In this document: piece after piece, positions 32,401 to 43,144 of the stretch
How the letters are laid out: every line of letters begins with the position of its first letter
Position numbering within the stretch: position 1 is the first letter of the stretch
NCBI RefSeq assembly: GCF_003589595.1
Contig: NW_020653391.1
Span: 3,911,641 to 3,975,640 of the forward strand
Reading direction: 5' to 3'
Length of the DNA stretch: 64,000 nucleotides
Origin: Hyposmocoma kahamanoa
Lineage: Eukaryota > Arthropoda > Insecta > Lepidoptera > Cosmopterigidae
The notes under the pieces: model-generated
Told to the model about the DNA's origin: nothing
The model's input: only the letters and a program-made list of their open reading frames with translations
Database searches by the model: none
Made by a program: the position numbers and the translations under genes

Positions 32401-32439
32401 TCTTCTACATTCAATCACCCCAGTCTATTCAGTAATAAG

Positions 32440-32560
32440 ACCACTTGTATCTCGTCTTTTGAATTTGTTTGCGTTTCCGACGTATTGCAACGTTCCTTCG
32501 AGACCAAGGCCGCTGCAATACGTCTGAAACGTCGAGGTAATTAAAATATATATTGTTTGC
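32440..32560 (+). repeat. Conserved 3'-end type repeat (family L)
   Basis: GGCCGCTGCAATACGTCTGA then AACGTCGAGGTAATTAAAAT. The second block is repeated exactly at 57,098-57,117. Confidence 0.5.
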
Positions 32561-32754
32561 CTCTGTATTTTGTTCTAGTGTGCAATAAAGAGTATTGGTA
32601 TTTTAACGAGTGTGATGTGTGATTTAGTAAACTCAAAAACCTTTAAAAAACGTAACTACCATAGCATTACTAACTAACGCTCCCCACCGTAAAAACAAAC
32701 CAAAGATTTACCCATACAGTTGAGTCCAATAATAATAATTCATAATACGTCAAT

Positions 32755-32830
32755 AATTCACAAAGTTATTGCGCGCTCCGCAATACATCGGTGACGTCAT
32801 GTGACTCCTCGGCCATGTTTTGTAAATGAC
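32755..32830. promoter_or_regulatory. Cluster of CRE and C/EBP-like sites
   Basis: TTATTGCGCGCTCCGCAATA (two inverted TTGCG half-sites) is followed by GGTGACGTCATGTGAC, a perfect TGACGTCA with an overlapping E-box-like string. GC-rich compared with its surroundings. Regulatory role is inferred from motifs only. Confidence 0.25.
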
Positions 32831-33850
32831 TTGGAACTTATGTAAATATGTTTTAAATATTTCTCGTTTTATATTGAACCCTTTTTTTGTTTTCGTAATG
32901 TAATGAAACACCATATTTCTCATTTGCTTCAGAGTACGGATTAATACTTCTTGTTTCTTATGACAAATAACTTAAAACTAGGTATTAAAATGTGTTAAAA
33001 ACGCAATTAAATTTTTAAAACTGCTTCTTATCAATTTTCTGTGCTATTGAGATAATGAAATCAGAAAGGACCTTTATTTTTGTTATAATGCCGAGAGTTG
33101 AAACTTTCCAGACACTTCCAGAATGAAGTTTTCAAATCTATGTCTAAATTTATAAAACATACGAATAGGTACAAGACACGACAGGAAATGTACGAAATAG
33201 AAACTAATAGACTACGCTACACCTACATCTGTTTATAAATTGACAAATACTTGATATTAATGCTTCGTGTCATTATTATCTAAAGTGGCGATCAGTATCT
33301 TAATTCTTTTTATGAGGATTTATCTTTGCTACCAACTCATTTTTGCTATGACTGATGCTGGCAAGAGAGAGTTCGTTTTTGAATGGTCCTTTGTTTGGCA
33401 TATGTCAAGATGTGGAAGTTAAATTCACACCCTAAAATGAGCTAAAGTTCTGTAACATCCATTCAACTCAAACTTCTCGTAATCTGCTACTCATCTGCCA
33501 AAATTCGTTCCCCGAACCGATCGAATTATCGTCAAACGCGTTCGTTTTATGAGACTTACAGTGTTGCCGCCATATTGGATGATTTATGACAGGTTTCATG
33601 GGCGACTTCGCACTTTATGGGGAAATGGGTTGAAGCCTCCTCAGTTCTACTTTGTTGCGAAGGCTTGAACATGCTTTTGAGCAAGAATTGATAAAAAATG
33701 CTAACACGTCAACTGTTGCGGCATTATAAGGAAAAATAATTCTTCTGACGACTCAAATATTGAAGTGAAAAAGCTTTATTAGCATCATCATTACAGGGAG
33801 AAAAAACAAATCTGAAAAATCTGATTCTTTTGGAGTTCAATGAAATCAAC
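32831..33850. other. Unassigned AT-rich DNA
   Basis: Contains a YY1/Pho-like string TTGCCGCCATATTGG near 33,565; otherwise nothing supported. Confidence 0.25.
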
Positions 33851-33854
33851 CACA

Positions 33855-33985
33855 CTTTTTGATTAATTCAATCAAAACCCGTTTACAGTTATTACTTAAA
33901 ATTGTTTTTTTGAGTATCAACAACAATTTTAAGTAAACAATTTAATCATGTTGTGATTGATTCAATTAAGAAATGTAATTGATTC
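33855..33985. repeat. Nested palindromic repeat
   Basis: Inner arms TTACTTAAAATTGTT / AACAATTTTAAGTAA, outer arms TTTGATTAATTCAATCA / TGATTGATTCAATTAAG. Shape suggests a small MITE. Confidence 0.6.
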
Positions 33986-34595
33986 CATTAAGCTTCACTT
34001 CATAAGAATCACATTTTTTTTATTTCAGGGTATCTTCTCTACTTTTAGGCAACTTAAAACACGGTTTATATGATAGAAATGTTGGAGGTAGAGTTATAGA
34101 ACTGCTAAGGTTTTTTAATGTTCAAGAATACTATAAAAAAATTTGAGATACTTCGCAAATAGATCAATATGAGGTTCTTTCATTAAAAAAAAAACTTTGG
34201 AACTAATCAATTCCCTCAAGGAAACTACACCAACGCTCTCTAAATTGAAATATTTAATTGGCGTAAAAAGAGCGAATGCAAAAATTCGAAATCAACTTGC
34301 ACCCTACGAATGCCATAAAAGAAAGGAATTTCGCCTCCAAATCGGGTTGACCGTCCATGAAAGAGGCAATAAGAGGTAAAAAGAGGTCATATGGCCTCGA
34401 ATAAGAGGCAAAAGTGGCGAGGTGGCAAGCCCTGGCCACAAATGACCGCGTGTGTTAAATTAACGTACAATATTTTGCTCAAAAACTGCGACCGGCGTCA
34501 TGTTTCTCACTGTTTATTGCTCTCACACAAAGCGCATTAGTTTAGAAAGCAACAACACGATTTTATACTTTCATAATTCCTTTTTTAACAAATAA

Positions 34596-35215
34596 TTGTG
34601 TTAATTTATTTATTTATTTATTCATGGAAAACCAATAGTTTTTTACATTTAACAAAAAACAAAAATATAAACATAAAGCAAATTCCACCTACAGCTTCAA
34701 ACAAATCATACACAAGCATTAAACAAACTAATAAAAAACAGTATTTCTTAACATCATGCACTTACATAAGTATAACAATCCAATACCTGCGCTAATCACA
34801 AATTATTTAATAAAGTTAGGTAAATAGAATGTCAGTGAGTTTACGCTTTAGCGCATCAACATTACAATTGAATATATCAACTTCCAGGTCATGATTGCTC
34901 TGCACAACATCCAAGGTCTTGCTAGCTCTACATAGAAAACTATTTTGTCTGTAGTTAGTCCTCGCTAAGGGAACTGCAAAAGGGTGATAGTGTCTCATAG
35001 AACGAGTAGGTACAATAAACGAAATATCACCCAATAAGTCAAAGCAGTCAACATTACCATTTATAATGTTTAGAATATACGCAATGTCAAAGATTTTTCG
35101 GCGAATATTTAGAGGTAATAGATTCAGATCCCTACAGAGACGTGGGTAGTCGCATGAATTATAAAACTTACGTGTTTTAAGAAAGAAATTATATAACTCC
35201 ACTTTAGTGATAAGT
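34596..35215 (-). mobile_element. LINE, C-terminal region plus 3' UTR
   Basis: The minus frame (35,202 to 34,816) reads CRDLNLLPLNIRRKIFDIAY, ILNIINGNVDCFDLL, FIVPTRSMRHYHPFAVP and RTNYRQNSFLCRASKTLDVV, typical of the last part of a Jockey/RTE-like LINE (N..L.CR..N pattern). The 3' UTR runs to an AATAAATAAATAAATAAATT-type tail at about 34,600. The protein start is missing, so the copy is 5' truncated. The C-terminal frame itself has no stop. Confidence 0.8.
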
Positions 35216-35263
35216 ATATTAGAAAAAGGTAGAATTTATTTATATATTTATTTATTTATTGTA

Positions 35264-35385
35264 AGGTATGCCCGAAAGGAGCTTCCCCGCGTCTCTCCCG
35301 TATGCCTGGTGCAACCTGGGCAACATAGGTCGAGTAACTTCCGCCGAATGGCAAATCCTTCATTACGATGGCAAGCATTATAGAG
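35264..35385 (+). repeat. Old repeat shared with 955-1060
   Basis: CTTCCCCGCG..TATGCC and CCTTCATTACGATGGCAAGC resemble 955-1060. An open frame of 116 codons crosses it but has no protein-like match to me. Confidence 0.35.
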
Positions 35386-35619
35386 TAGTTATATTAGAAC
35401 TCTCGTTTCTTATTTCGAATTCGCATAATATATACAATGTGGTGAGATGGAAAGATAAAGATGCTATTTATACTTGGTTACTTGCGGGTATGACGAAACG
35501 GAAAAATGTACACGTGTTCACGCACACAAACAATGCACTTACTAACTTATTAAATTACTTCCTAATTACATTTGTACATAGTAATCTTATGTATAGAATT
35601 TGCTCCACCAAATTCTAAC

Positions 35620-36040
35620 ATATAGGGGATAACTAGGGGAGCCTAGTTAGGCTTCTTACTTTCACAAACTTTAATATTAAGCCATTAGTCTTTAATAATT
35701 TATTATAGGAAAAAAATAAGGAAATATATTATATTGTATCATTATTACATATTCCCATGTCTACATTACGTGTGTCCCACTCACTCTGTTTCTTTGTAAA
35801 GCATCACGGTGATCCCAACCCCGTTCTTCAGCTACAACCTTATTAATTACCAACTTAAATTACGGAAGGAAATATTTTTTCCTTTATGACTTATTGCGGA
35901 ACTATATACATTAATATCTGACTAGATTAAATGGATTTGTAGTCCTTGCAAGAGGGTACTTACTCTAAATACAGGTAATGTGTATTGGATAAAGTAGTAC
36001 CCAGGCTGTGGGTCCACAATGCGGTCAGTTTTTTTTTAAA
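35620..36040. other. No feature recognised
   Basis: AT-rich; no supported gene or named repeat. Confidence 0.3.
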
Positions 36041-36048
36041 TTTTATAG

Positions 36049-36140
36049 AAGAAAGAACAAACCTAGTTCGACGAACTTCAAATCTGTATGTGAAGAAATA
36101 AACGCTATGAACGCTCGGCTTTCGTCCGGCCGCGGATTAG
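36049..36140 (+). CDS. Candidate host exon
   Basis: A pyrimidine-rich acceptor (GTTTTTTTTTAAATTTTATAG) ends at 36,048; cited core TTTTATAG. One frame is open and increasingly GC-rich: RKNKPSSTNFKSVCEEINAM then NARLSSGRGL. The segment meets a good donor, TTAG|GTACGG, with GT at 36,141. If not spliced, the frame continues GTALGGFKGI to a stop at 36,170-36,172, so it could also be a terminal exon. I do not recognise the protein. No partner exon was found and phase does not match the 9,829 exon directly. Confidence 0.3.
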
Positions 36141-36179
36141 GTACGGCCCTCGGAGGCTTTAAGGGAATATAAACGTCAC

Positions 36180-36910
36180 GAGCTCCGTTTTACTCGATGT
36201 ACTCGTACGCATAAAAACACACGATTGTTATTGCAATAAGAGTTAAGAAATTTTGCTTTTAGACTCTATATTGACGAGTTTTTGAACTCCTGCGCAGAGT
36301 AGTCTGAATTTAGGAAGAGATTCAAAAGCTGTAGGTTTAATCTTATGTTTGAAATATTGCATCTCATTTTCATTATCTCATTTTCAAATTATAAATTTTA
36401 ATGAAAATGATTTATTTTGCTTATAATTGTCGTGCACATTACATATAAACAACATTTTATTTTGTCAATTGGAGAAATAACTCCGATATGTGGTGGTTAT
36501 AGCAGGCGCTAAATGAGGTTACAGCTGTAATTCCCGATTTAGGAAGTGGATTTTTCGATGTCAATTCTAGGTAATAGTTTTTTTTGTTCTTGCACGTCGA
36601 TCGCAAATGCTTTTTGGTATTTTCAGAATCTACAATAGGTCAAATCTCGATATGTAACGAACCGTCGACGGATGTACTCTACAGTAACATGAAATTAGCC
36701 GGATATTATACTAAACTATCCAGAAATTTAACTTTTATAAAATGAATTTTTCGACAGGGTGATACTGTGAAAATAATATCTTCTTCAGGCGATGGGCTTG
36801 GTAATTTTCTGCTATTTTAAAGAAAAGAGTCTGGACTTGAGTCTAGAGCAGAAAATCTTGTTTTAAACACGAAAAGTATAATTTTTTATGCATATTAGAT
36901 TTTTTTAATA
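36180..36910. other. No feature recognised
   Basis: AT-rich; nothing supported. Confidence 0.3.
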
Positions 36911-36915
36911 GTAGC

Positions 36916-36990
36916 TCCTGGTGAAATAGCTCGTACAGGAAAGTACTGCCACCATACCTATTTCTGCCGCCAAGCAGTAATGTAAGCATT
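36916..36990 (+). mobile_element. B repeat, 5' part (split copy)
   Basis: GCTCCTGGTGAAATAGCTCG to CAAGCAGTAATGTAAGCATT. Its other half resumes at 37,172. Confidence 0.85.
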
Positions 36991-37171
36991 ACCGGTAAAC
37001 TTTACCGTGCTGGTCTGCCACGCAGAGGTCCCAGGTTCGATTCCCGGGTTGAGAGAAATATTAATACCCCTACAATTTATTTCTCTCGTGTGTTTGGGTG
37101 TATTTTGTGGTCGTCTATGTAGGTGTCCATGGCACCCGCGATACAGGGTTTTTTCTTGGTGCGGGGTATTA
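36991..37171 (+). mobile_element. SINE family A inserted in B, 5' truncated
   Basis: CTGGTCTGCCACGCAGAGGT, CCCAGGTTCGATTCCCGGGT, then TTTATTTCTCTCGTGTGTTT and CATGGCACCCGCGATACAGG. The A-box head is missing. Confidence 0.85.
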
Positions 37172-37312
37172 TTATGTTTCAGGGTGACGGGCAGCAGTGT
37201 CCTACACATTTTTGCGATTTAAAGTACTGAGTGGCACTGCAACTGTTTTGGGTAGGCGTGTCGCTAACCACCAGGCGCGCACTACTCTCACATCCCGTCA
37301 ATTGAGGTCATG
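37172..37312 (+). mobile_element. B repeat, 3' part (split copy)
   Basis: TTTCAGGGTGACGGGCAGCA to CACATCCCGTCAATTGAGGT. About 60 bp of B between the halves is absent, so this is insertion with deletion rather than simple nesting. Confidence 0.8.
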
Positions 37313-37384
37313 AAAGAAAATTACGTGGATGAGAAAATATCGTACTGTAGCCACGATACTAGGCCCCTTGCGCATTCATTCATT

Positions 37385-37505
37385 TCATTCAGTGTAATTA
37401 TTGGTAATGAAACAATTTTTCTGGATCTACAATCGCGTATATTTGTTTTTTTCAAACAAACGTTTCGGGCACTTCACAGGCCGCATGATCACGGTTGGGT
37501 GTAAT
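37385..37505 (+). repeat. D-family arm
   Basis: GAAACAATTTTTCTGGATCT, ATCGCGTATATTTGTTTTTT, AAACGTTTCGGGCACTTCAC. Confidence 0.6.
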
Positions 37506-38017
37506 AATTTTGGACGAATAAACGAACATACCCGCCGTAATTTCGTTTGAGTGCGCACAAAAATAATATTGTGCATTTATTTTTACTTTAACTGTCGAGT
37601 TTCGTGTTCGTGTTTTAAAACTTCTTTTTTTAAAAAGAGTTTAAGGTTTTCTTTCTTTTCAATATTATTCAATTAAAAATAACATAAATGGGACGCATAC
37701 CTCTGATTTCCGTTCGCGTTGCCTCTCATACACATTTAATATTATATACATGTGTGTGAATTCATTCATATAAATTATAAAACCAGACTCAAAGTTTTCA
37801 TAACCCCTCTCACGGCCATAATATCAACGCAAATGTTTAAATAATAAATTATAAAACACGGCCAGCCATGGACCGAATGTAATCCGAGCTCTGTTTAGAC
37901 TGATTTCGATGAATGAGTGTAATGGGACACGTTCGTTTTATCGATTCACCAATCGCTTAAATTAATAGTTTCGATTTTTTTAATACTAATTTGTTGTATT
38001 GATTTAAAAGTCGTATT

Positions 38018-38583
38018 TCATTTATAGTTTTCTAGGTGGTCATTGTCGCCCAAGGACATTTGCAACATCAGAGAGAGATTTGAGAACCCTGTAAACATGC
38101 TTTTTGTAGAACCCCATGCCATAGCGGAAAGGAAAAACTTCAGGAGGAAGATCATTCCACATCTTGCAGGTTCGAGCAAGGAATGAACACGATGCCCGCG
38201 TGGTCTTACAATGCCAGGCATGTAAGATGTGGGGATGGACTCTCCTTCTTTGGCGAGAAAGTAGAAACGAGACGGTGGAACCAGTTCGAAAAATTCCTCA
38301 GAGCACTCCCCATTATAAAGACTGTATAAGACAAATAGAGAGCCAACGTCTGTCCGTAGGCTAAGGGGCTCCATACCGTCTGTGAGTTTGGGATCATCGA
38401 CAATACGAATAGCCCTACGTTGGATGGAGTGAAGGGGGTCAAGCTGGCATTTTGGAGATCCTGCGCAGAGATGCGAACAATACTCCATATAGGGCCGTAC
38501 TTGTGTTTTATACAATAACATGGTTTCTTACCACGGTACGACTTCTCATAATTTTTCCGATACTTCGGAACGTTTACACCCAT
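38018..38583 (-). mobile_element. Jockey-like LINE, reverse transcriptase C-terminal region
   Basis: Minus frame: LLYKTQVRPYMEYCSHLCAG, QRRAIRIVDDPKL, GECSEEFFELVPPSRFYF. After a frameshift the true C terminus continues ARTCKMWNDLPPEVFPFRYG and FYKKHVYRVLKSL, stopping near 38,050. These are the Y..Y.E.C.H.W.G and LWN.LP..VFP signatures of Jockey/CR1-type LINEs. 5' truncated, one frameshift. Confidence 0.9.
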
Positions 38584-38586
38584 TTA

Positions 38587-38660
38587 GTAGCAGTAGAGCT
38601 GGTTGTGAAAGACTTCATCCAAGGAAGTACCAGGCACATGAGACTCGTCAAATATCCCAT
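38587..38660 (+). repeat. B repeat, 5' end with deletion
   Basis: TTAGTAGCAGTAGAGCTGGT, GAAGTACCAGGCACATGAG. It abuts the start of the reversed LINE. Confidence 0.75.
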
Positions 38661-38682
38661 ATATCTAGGTAATAATAATAAT

Positions 38683-38890
38683 AACGCACACACTCAACAT
38701 AGCCCTATAGCACTAGGGAAACACTGTGTCGCGGGTGCCATGGACACACACATAGACAACCACAAATTACACCCAAACTCACGAGAGAAATAAATGTAGG
38801 TCATAGAAATATTTCTCCCGGCCCGGGAATCGAACCTGGGACCTCCGCGTGGCAGTCCGGCATGGTAACCGTTCGGCCACGGAGGCAGTT
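38683..38890 (-). mobile_element. tRNA-derived SINE (family A), full length, minus
   Basis: Head at right: GGTAACCGTTCGGCCACGGA; B box CGGGAATCGAACCTGGGACC; body GTGTCGCGGGTGCCATGGAC. The tail is a run of ATA units at 38,670-38,682. Confidence 0.9.
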
Positions 38891-39014
38891 AAAGCTAGGT
38901 AGTAAATCTATTCTTTATGTAGTTATGAAAAGGTTGTAAACAGCCAATAGGGATCAATAATAATAGACTACTCGGTTCAAGAATTTATTGTATAAATTAA
39001 GGCATACATACATA

Positions 39015-39028
39015 CATATACACACTCA

Positions 39029-39077
<49 letters not shown>

Positions 39078-39087
39078 NNNNNNNNNN

Positions 39088-39138
<51 letters not shown>

Positions 39139-39150
39139 GCACACACACAT
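39015..39150. repeat. (CA)n microsatellite with a 10-N assembly gap
   Basis: Alternating CA from about 39,015 to 39,150, interrupted by ten Ns at 39,078-39,087. The true length is unknown. The apparent open frame of alternating H and T through it is not a gene. Confidence 0.97.
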
Positions 39151-39339
39151 ATTTTTTCATATACAAATGCACACACATACGTTTTAAGATTCAAATTAAA
39201 TTTAATATTAGAAGTTAAGAAAATTGAAAATTGTTAAAAAAATAATTGTTTGTTTTGTTTTTGTCGATGTTTGGAAATGTAAAAATTAAACACTACATTA
39301 AGTATAACTTAAAAATGTTAAATATGCATTTATAGCTAT

Positions 39340-39465
39340 GGAAGAGCGGTGCCTTCTGACACAGGCTTGATAAGCTTAATAGGAGGTACCATCCACTGTT
39401 AATGTAAAGTTAATTGTATTACTGAAATAAACATTTATTATATATTATTATTATTATATTATAAG
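39340..39465 (+). repeat. LINE 3' UTR-like segment
   Basis: CTTGATAAGCTTAATAGGAG, GTACCATCCACTG, then ACTGAAATAAACATTTATTA and a TATTATTATTA tail. Confidence 0.45.
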
Positions 39466-39837
39466 GCGAAAAGAAAGTCTGTTACAAAAAAGGTACAATA
39501 TTAAAAAACACTCCCTACTAAAATATAAAAAATCGTGAGACAAAGTTACCCCGAAAAGGCTGGAGTATACAAATACTACTGGGTAAAGTGGTATTAAAAT
39601 TTATACATGATTTAGGATGGGAACTGGTAAAAGGATCAAAATTAGTGGACTGTTCGCTTCAGCGATTAAGCAAAGAGTGACAAGGGAACGAAACAAAGTC
39701 AGGATGACAAGGCAACGGAATCAAAGAACGATTCAAAATTTGAAAATAAGTGGCCAGGAACCAGAGTAAAGGTGATAAAAAGGTGGGATGACGATAGAGG
39801 ACGTCCTTACACAGTTAGATAAACTCGCATATGTTTA

Positions 39838-39985
39838 AAACCAACGTTTAGGGCCCTTTACAGGTCCCATGGCCACGGCCGACGTGTTCATGGGGCCCTA
39901 AACGTTGGTTTTTTTGAATAAAAAAACGAATATACGCGATTTAGATGTCAAAAAATAGTTTCATTTTCTATAAAAAAAAAATTAA
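39838..39985. mobile_element. D-family palindromic element
   Basis: AACCAACGTTTAGGGCCCTT with CAGGTCCCATGGCCACGG at left; GGGGCCCTAAACGTTGGTTT and AATATACGCGATTTAGATGT at right. Arms face each other; the left arm is shortened. Confidence 0.7.
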
Positions 39986-40852
39986 CTTTAATAAATAACA
40001 AAAATAATCTTAAAAATTAGCTGCTCTTTATCAAAATCGGTTTCAGTCGATAAAATGGAAATGGCCGCTGAGAATCGATTGAAAATGGTGATAGTGCAAT
40101 CAGTATATAATCATACCAATTACTTAACACACAGCCAAAGCTTGATTAATCGATTTCTATGAATTGATTTTATTGATCTTTTCTTTTTTTTTTTTACTTA
40201 AATACATTTCGTCGTCTTGTTTGTGGATAGTCCCATATATTCCTACATAAATTTTGTTTACAGTGTCCCTATCAATCTCTTGGTTATGCGGGAAGGGCAC
40301 TATGAACTACGTTGTTTGCGACTTGAGTTGACTTGACTTGACAACGCGATTTGACTATTTCGTACGTCTTTTCACTAGGTCTTCTGTAGTAGGAAAACGG
40401 CCGTAATAACGGATTTCGCGTTTCAAGAGTAGGGCTTCAGTTTATATTTGACAATGAACTTAATACATTGTTTAGTAGTTACTAAACAGGTGGTACAAAG
40501 CAATCGCTCGAATAAACATGCAATTACAACTTCACTGCTAATTACAGTTATAATTTCTTTCGTAAATTATTGGTTATTGCCATGAAATACCAGAGTTATT
40601 CCGTGATTGTTATAACGTTTGGTTGTGATGGCTATTGCTAGATATAATGCGCAGGAAGAAGGTCCAAGATTTCCGTCCATTAGAGCTTGTTGGCAACACA
40701 AAAATTGTCATAAATTGTAATGTTAACCCGACCACTGCTTCTACACCTTGTACCGTGGAACGTATGTGTGTGCTTCGTACATTATTAAATATTTAAAACA
40801 GTACAAAACATCTTTAAATTCTACATCAAACTACAGTTTACACTCTCAACAG

Positions 40853-40972
40853 AGCTCCTTGCCAAGGGTAAATGTGGGACTTGTCAACTAAGTCTCAGTG
40901 TGACAGGCGCAGAGGCAGTACCCTTCAGATCTTTGCGATTCGTTTGTCGCGCCACTTGGCTTCATAAACAAA
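40853..40972 (+). repeat. B repeat, internally deleted
   Basis: AGAGCTCCTTGCCAAGGG, then GGGACTTGTCAACTAAGTCT and GTCGCGCCACTTGGCTTCAT. Confidence 0.75.
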
Positions 40973-41014
40973 ATAATAAACTATCGAGTCCTTAAGTTTT
41001 TCGCGTTTGTTACA

Positions 41015-41185
41015 CTAAGGAACTATTTTTCTGGATTTAAATCGCGTATATTTGTTTTCTCAAACAAGCCAACGTTTCGGGCCCTTGACAGGTCCCATGG
41101 TCATGGTTGGTTGTGGAACGTTGGTTTGTTTTAAAAAACAAATATACGCGATTTAAATCCGGACAAATAGTTCATTTCACATAAC
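41015..41185. mobile_element. D-family palindromic MITE, best copy
   Basis: Left arm GGATTTAAATCGCGTATATT then AACGTTTCGGGCCCTTGACA; right arm GGAACGTTGGTTTG and AAATATACGCGATTTAAATC. Arms of about 65 bp enclose CAGGTCCCATGGTCATGG. This shows D is a long-arm palindrome. Confidence 0.8.
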
Positions 41186-41244
41186 AATAAACAATTTTTT
41201 TAAACTCACTATTCCTAAATTGGTTTTGAAACTAATTTAAATAG

Positions 41245-41480
41245 TACTTATTTATTTAATCGTTTAATACACAGGAATAACACACAAATAACATTAATAA
41301 ATGGAAAACACAGACAAAATGTTAATACAGGACACAGTAATAAACATTATGAGCTTACATGCACAATAATACAAAAATTATGTAACACAAAAACAATTTC
41401 AAAAACATTTAATTATTGTGAACTATACGAATACTTAAATAAAATTATTTAGTAATTTAAATTCTATACGGAAGCATCGA
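41245..41480 (-). repeat. LINE-like 3' UTR, reverse
   Basis: Begins TTATTTATTTAATCG and continues with ACA/AAC-rich sequence in the style of reversed LINE 3' ends. Weak. Confidence 0.25.
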
Positions 41481-41527
41481 GTTCTTTAGTTTTTGCGATT
41501 GTTACACATTGCATATGAAACAAATTT

Positions 41528-41767
41528 TTTAACCGACTCCAAAAAATGAGGAGGTTCTCAGTTCGATAGTATTTTTTTGTATGTATGTTACGCGATTACT
41601 ACGGCATTTTAATGATTCTTTTTTTGTTGGAAAGAGGGCACCTCAGTATCGGTCCCAGTTAAATTTGAAGAAAATATTCCACCTCTAACTAGGGATCCGG
41701 TAACCGATAACAATAAAACTTGGCAAATAGATGTAATTCCATGCACTTTTGAGGTCGGTTTTTTACA
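41528..41767 (+). mobile_element. C-family MITE-like repeat with clear inverted ends
   Basis: TTAACCGACTCCAAAAAAT, GAGGAGGTTCTCAGTTCG, GTTGGAAAGAGGGCACCTCA, GGTAACCGATAACAATAAAA, ending TTTTGAGGTCGGTTTTTT. Ends are inverted over about 15 bp. A neighbouring D-like AAACAAATTTTTT precedes it. Confidence 0.85.
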
Positions 41768-41835
41768 TAAAAAAATTATAATTATCATTATTTACCGTAC
41801 AGAAAACTTTAAAAACCATTTCAGACGCTTGAAAC

Positions 41836-42213
41836 CTTAGAATAATAACGCATAGAAACCTAGTCCGCACACGCTAAATGAGGCAAATTGAAGCGCGCCA
41901 AAAGGGCCTACACGAGCGGGCGGGCCTTCAGTGCTCAAGGTCAACTTGCACCGCGAACAGATCAAGAATTTTAGCTAAAAATGACGAAATGTGCGGTAAA
42001 TGAGTGTAAAAATACGTCAGACAAACATAAAATAGATACTAACATCATATTCCACAAGGAAGTAACGCGTTTCAACTTGCATTTTTATATAAATATTCAC
42101 TAAAACCGAAAAATAACCTACTACTAAAACTAGCCTACATGAATTTGATTTTTGCCTCACTTGTGACAGTTCGTTTGATATGAAACTATCATTCTATGCG
42201 TTATTATTCTAAG
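41836..42213 (+). mobile_element. P-element-like miniature transposon carrying a THAP-type N terminus
   Basis: A 378 bp element with perfect 22 bp terminal inverted repeats (starting CTTAGAATAATAACGCATAG) is flanked on both sides by CTTGAAAC (41,828-41,835 and 42,214-42,221). An 8 bp target-site duplication is the size made by P-superfamily transposases. Inside, an ATG at 41,981 opens a 40-codon frame: MTKCAVNECKNTSDKHKIDT then NIIFHKE, with the Cys-x4-Cys start and FHK string of a THAP zinc finger, the DNA-binding domain at the N terminus of P transposases. The frame then stops at 42,101, and the remaining finger residues and catalytic part are deleted. This is a non-autonomous deletion derivative. 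The THAP call rests on a short match. Confidence 0.7.
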
Positions 42214-42329
42214 CTTGAAACTAGTAAAAGTTAATTTGATTGTACTAATTGCAGTTTGGTTACTATACGATGAGTTCTGAGGGTTCAACCCAATCCCACA
42301 TAACCAATCTATTCGCAGATTCCCTCGGG

Positions 42330-42595
42330 TCAAAAAAAAAGGATGAGCTCTGACTGCTGCCTTTAAATTTGGCTGATGATCCGTTTAGCTCCTGCAAATT
42401 GTTTCGATCTATCGTAATCGAATAAATATCGTAAATGATAAATGTGTACAAAATGTTTATTTACAAAGAGTTTTTACCCCTAGAGTTTCTTAACCATACT
42501 TCTCAGAGGGAATCTGTTTTAGAGAGTGGATTTAGGAATGAGTAGTAGAGTTGAATCAATAATCAAAATATTTACTTTGACTTTGAGCCAGCCAT
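42330..42595 (+). mobile_element. Jockey-like LINE 3' UTR
   Basis: AATGATAAATGTGTACAAAA, TTTACAAAGAGTTTTTACCC and CTCAGAGGGAATCTGTTTTA, ending ATATTTACTTTGACTTTGAG. Same 3' UTR as 16,990-17,215. Upstream limits are unclear. Confidence 0.7.
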
Positions 42596-43097
42596 ATCGA
42601 AAAAAAATCACACACATCATTCCTATACTTATTTTTTATAATGGTTTAAAAAGCAGTTACAGTTTATCTGCAACTGCCAAATGTCAGTAATCGCCCAGCG
42701 GTCGAATAAGTGGTCGCTGTACTAGTTTCAAGGCCTTTTTAAGTAGACATCGTACTGCGTATACGCATCCTACGAACTCAAACGCCTTTACCACGCATGC
42801 GCAGTGCCTACTGCATACAAATATTCAATTATACAGAGCCAGTTAGCCTTTTAAGTGCCGCTGTTGATTAAAATACAATTTACTGTTATTATTTAGTTTT
42901 AAAGGTTATAATATTCCGATAATCCATTACGTCGTACTGGTTATTCATAAAGAGAAAATGGTAGAGAAATATGTTTTAATAAGTTGGACAGCGGCGATAT
43001 TACTTAATAATATTATCAGCATTGACAAAAGACGTTTCACGAAAACAAAAGAAAGTCAGTATGAAGGTGTTCAATAACATATTCGTTAACCCATTTC

Positions 43098-43143
43098 AAT
43101 TGCCTCCGTGGCTGAACGGTTACCATGCATGCTGGTCTGCCAT
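43098..43143 (+). repeat. SINE family A head fragment
   Basis: ATTGCCTCCGTGGCTGAACG and CATGCTGGTCTGCCATAG. It stops before the B box. Confidence 0.75.
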
Positions 43144-43144
43144 A

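Noticed and set aside
38988..39218. Open frame of alternating histidine and threonine
   Set aside because: It is the (CA)n microsatellite read as protein and crosses an N gap.
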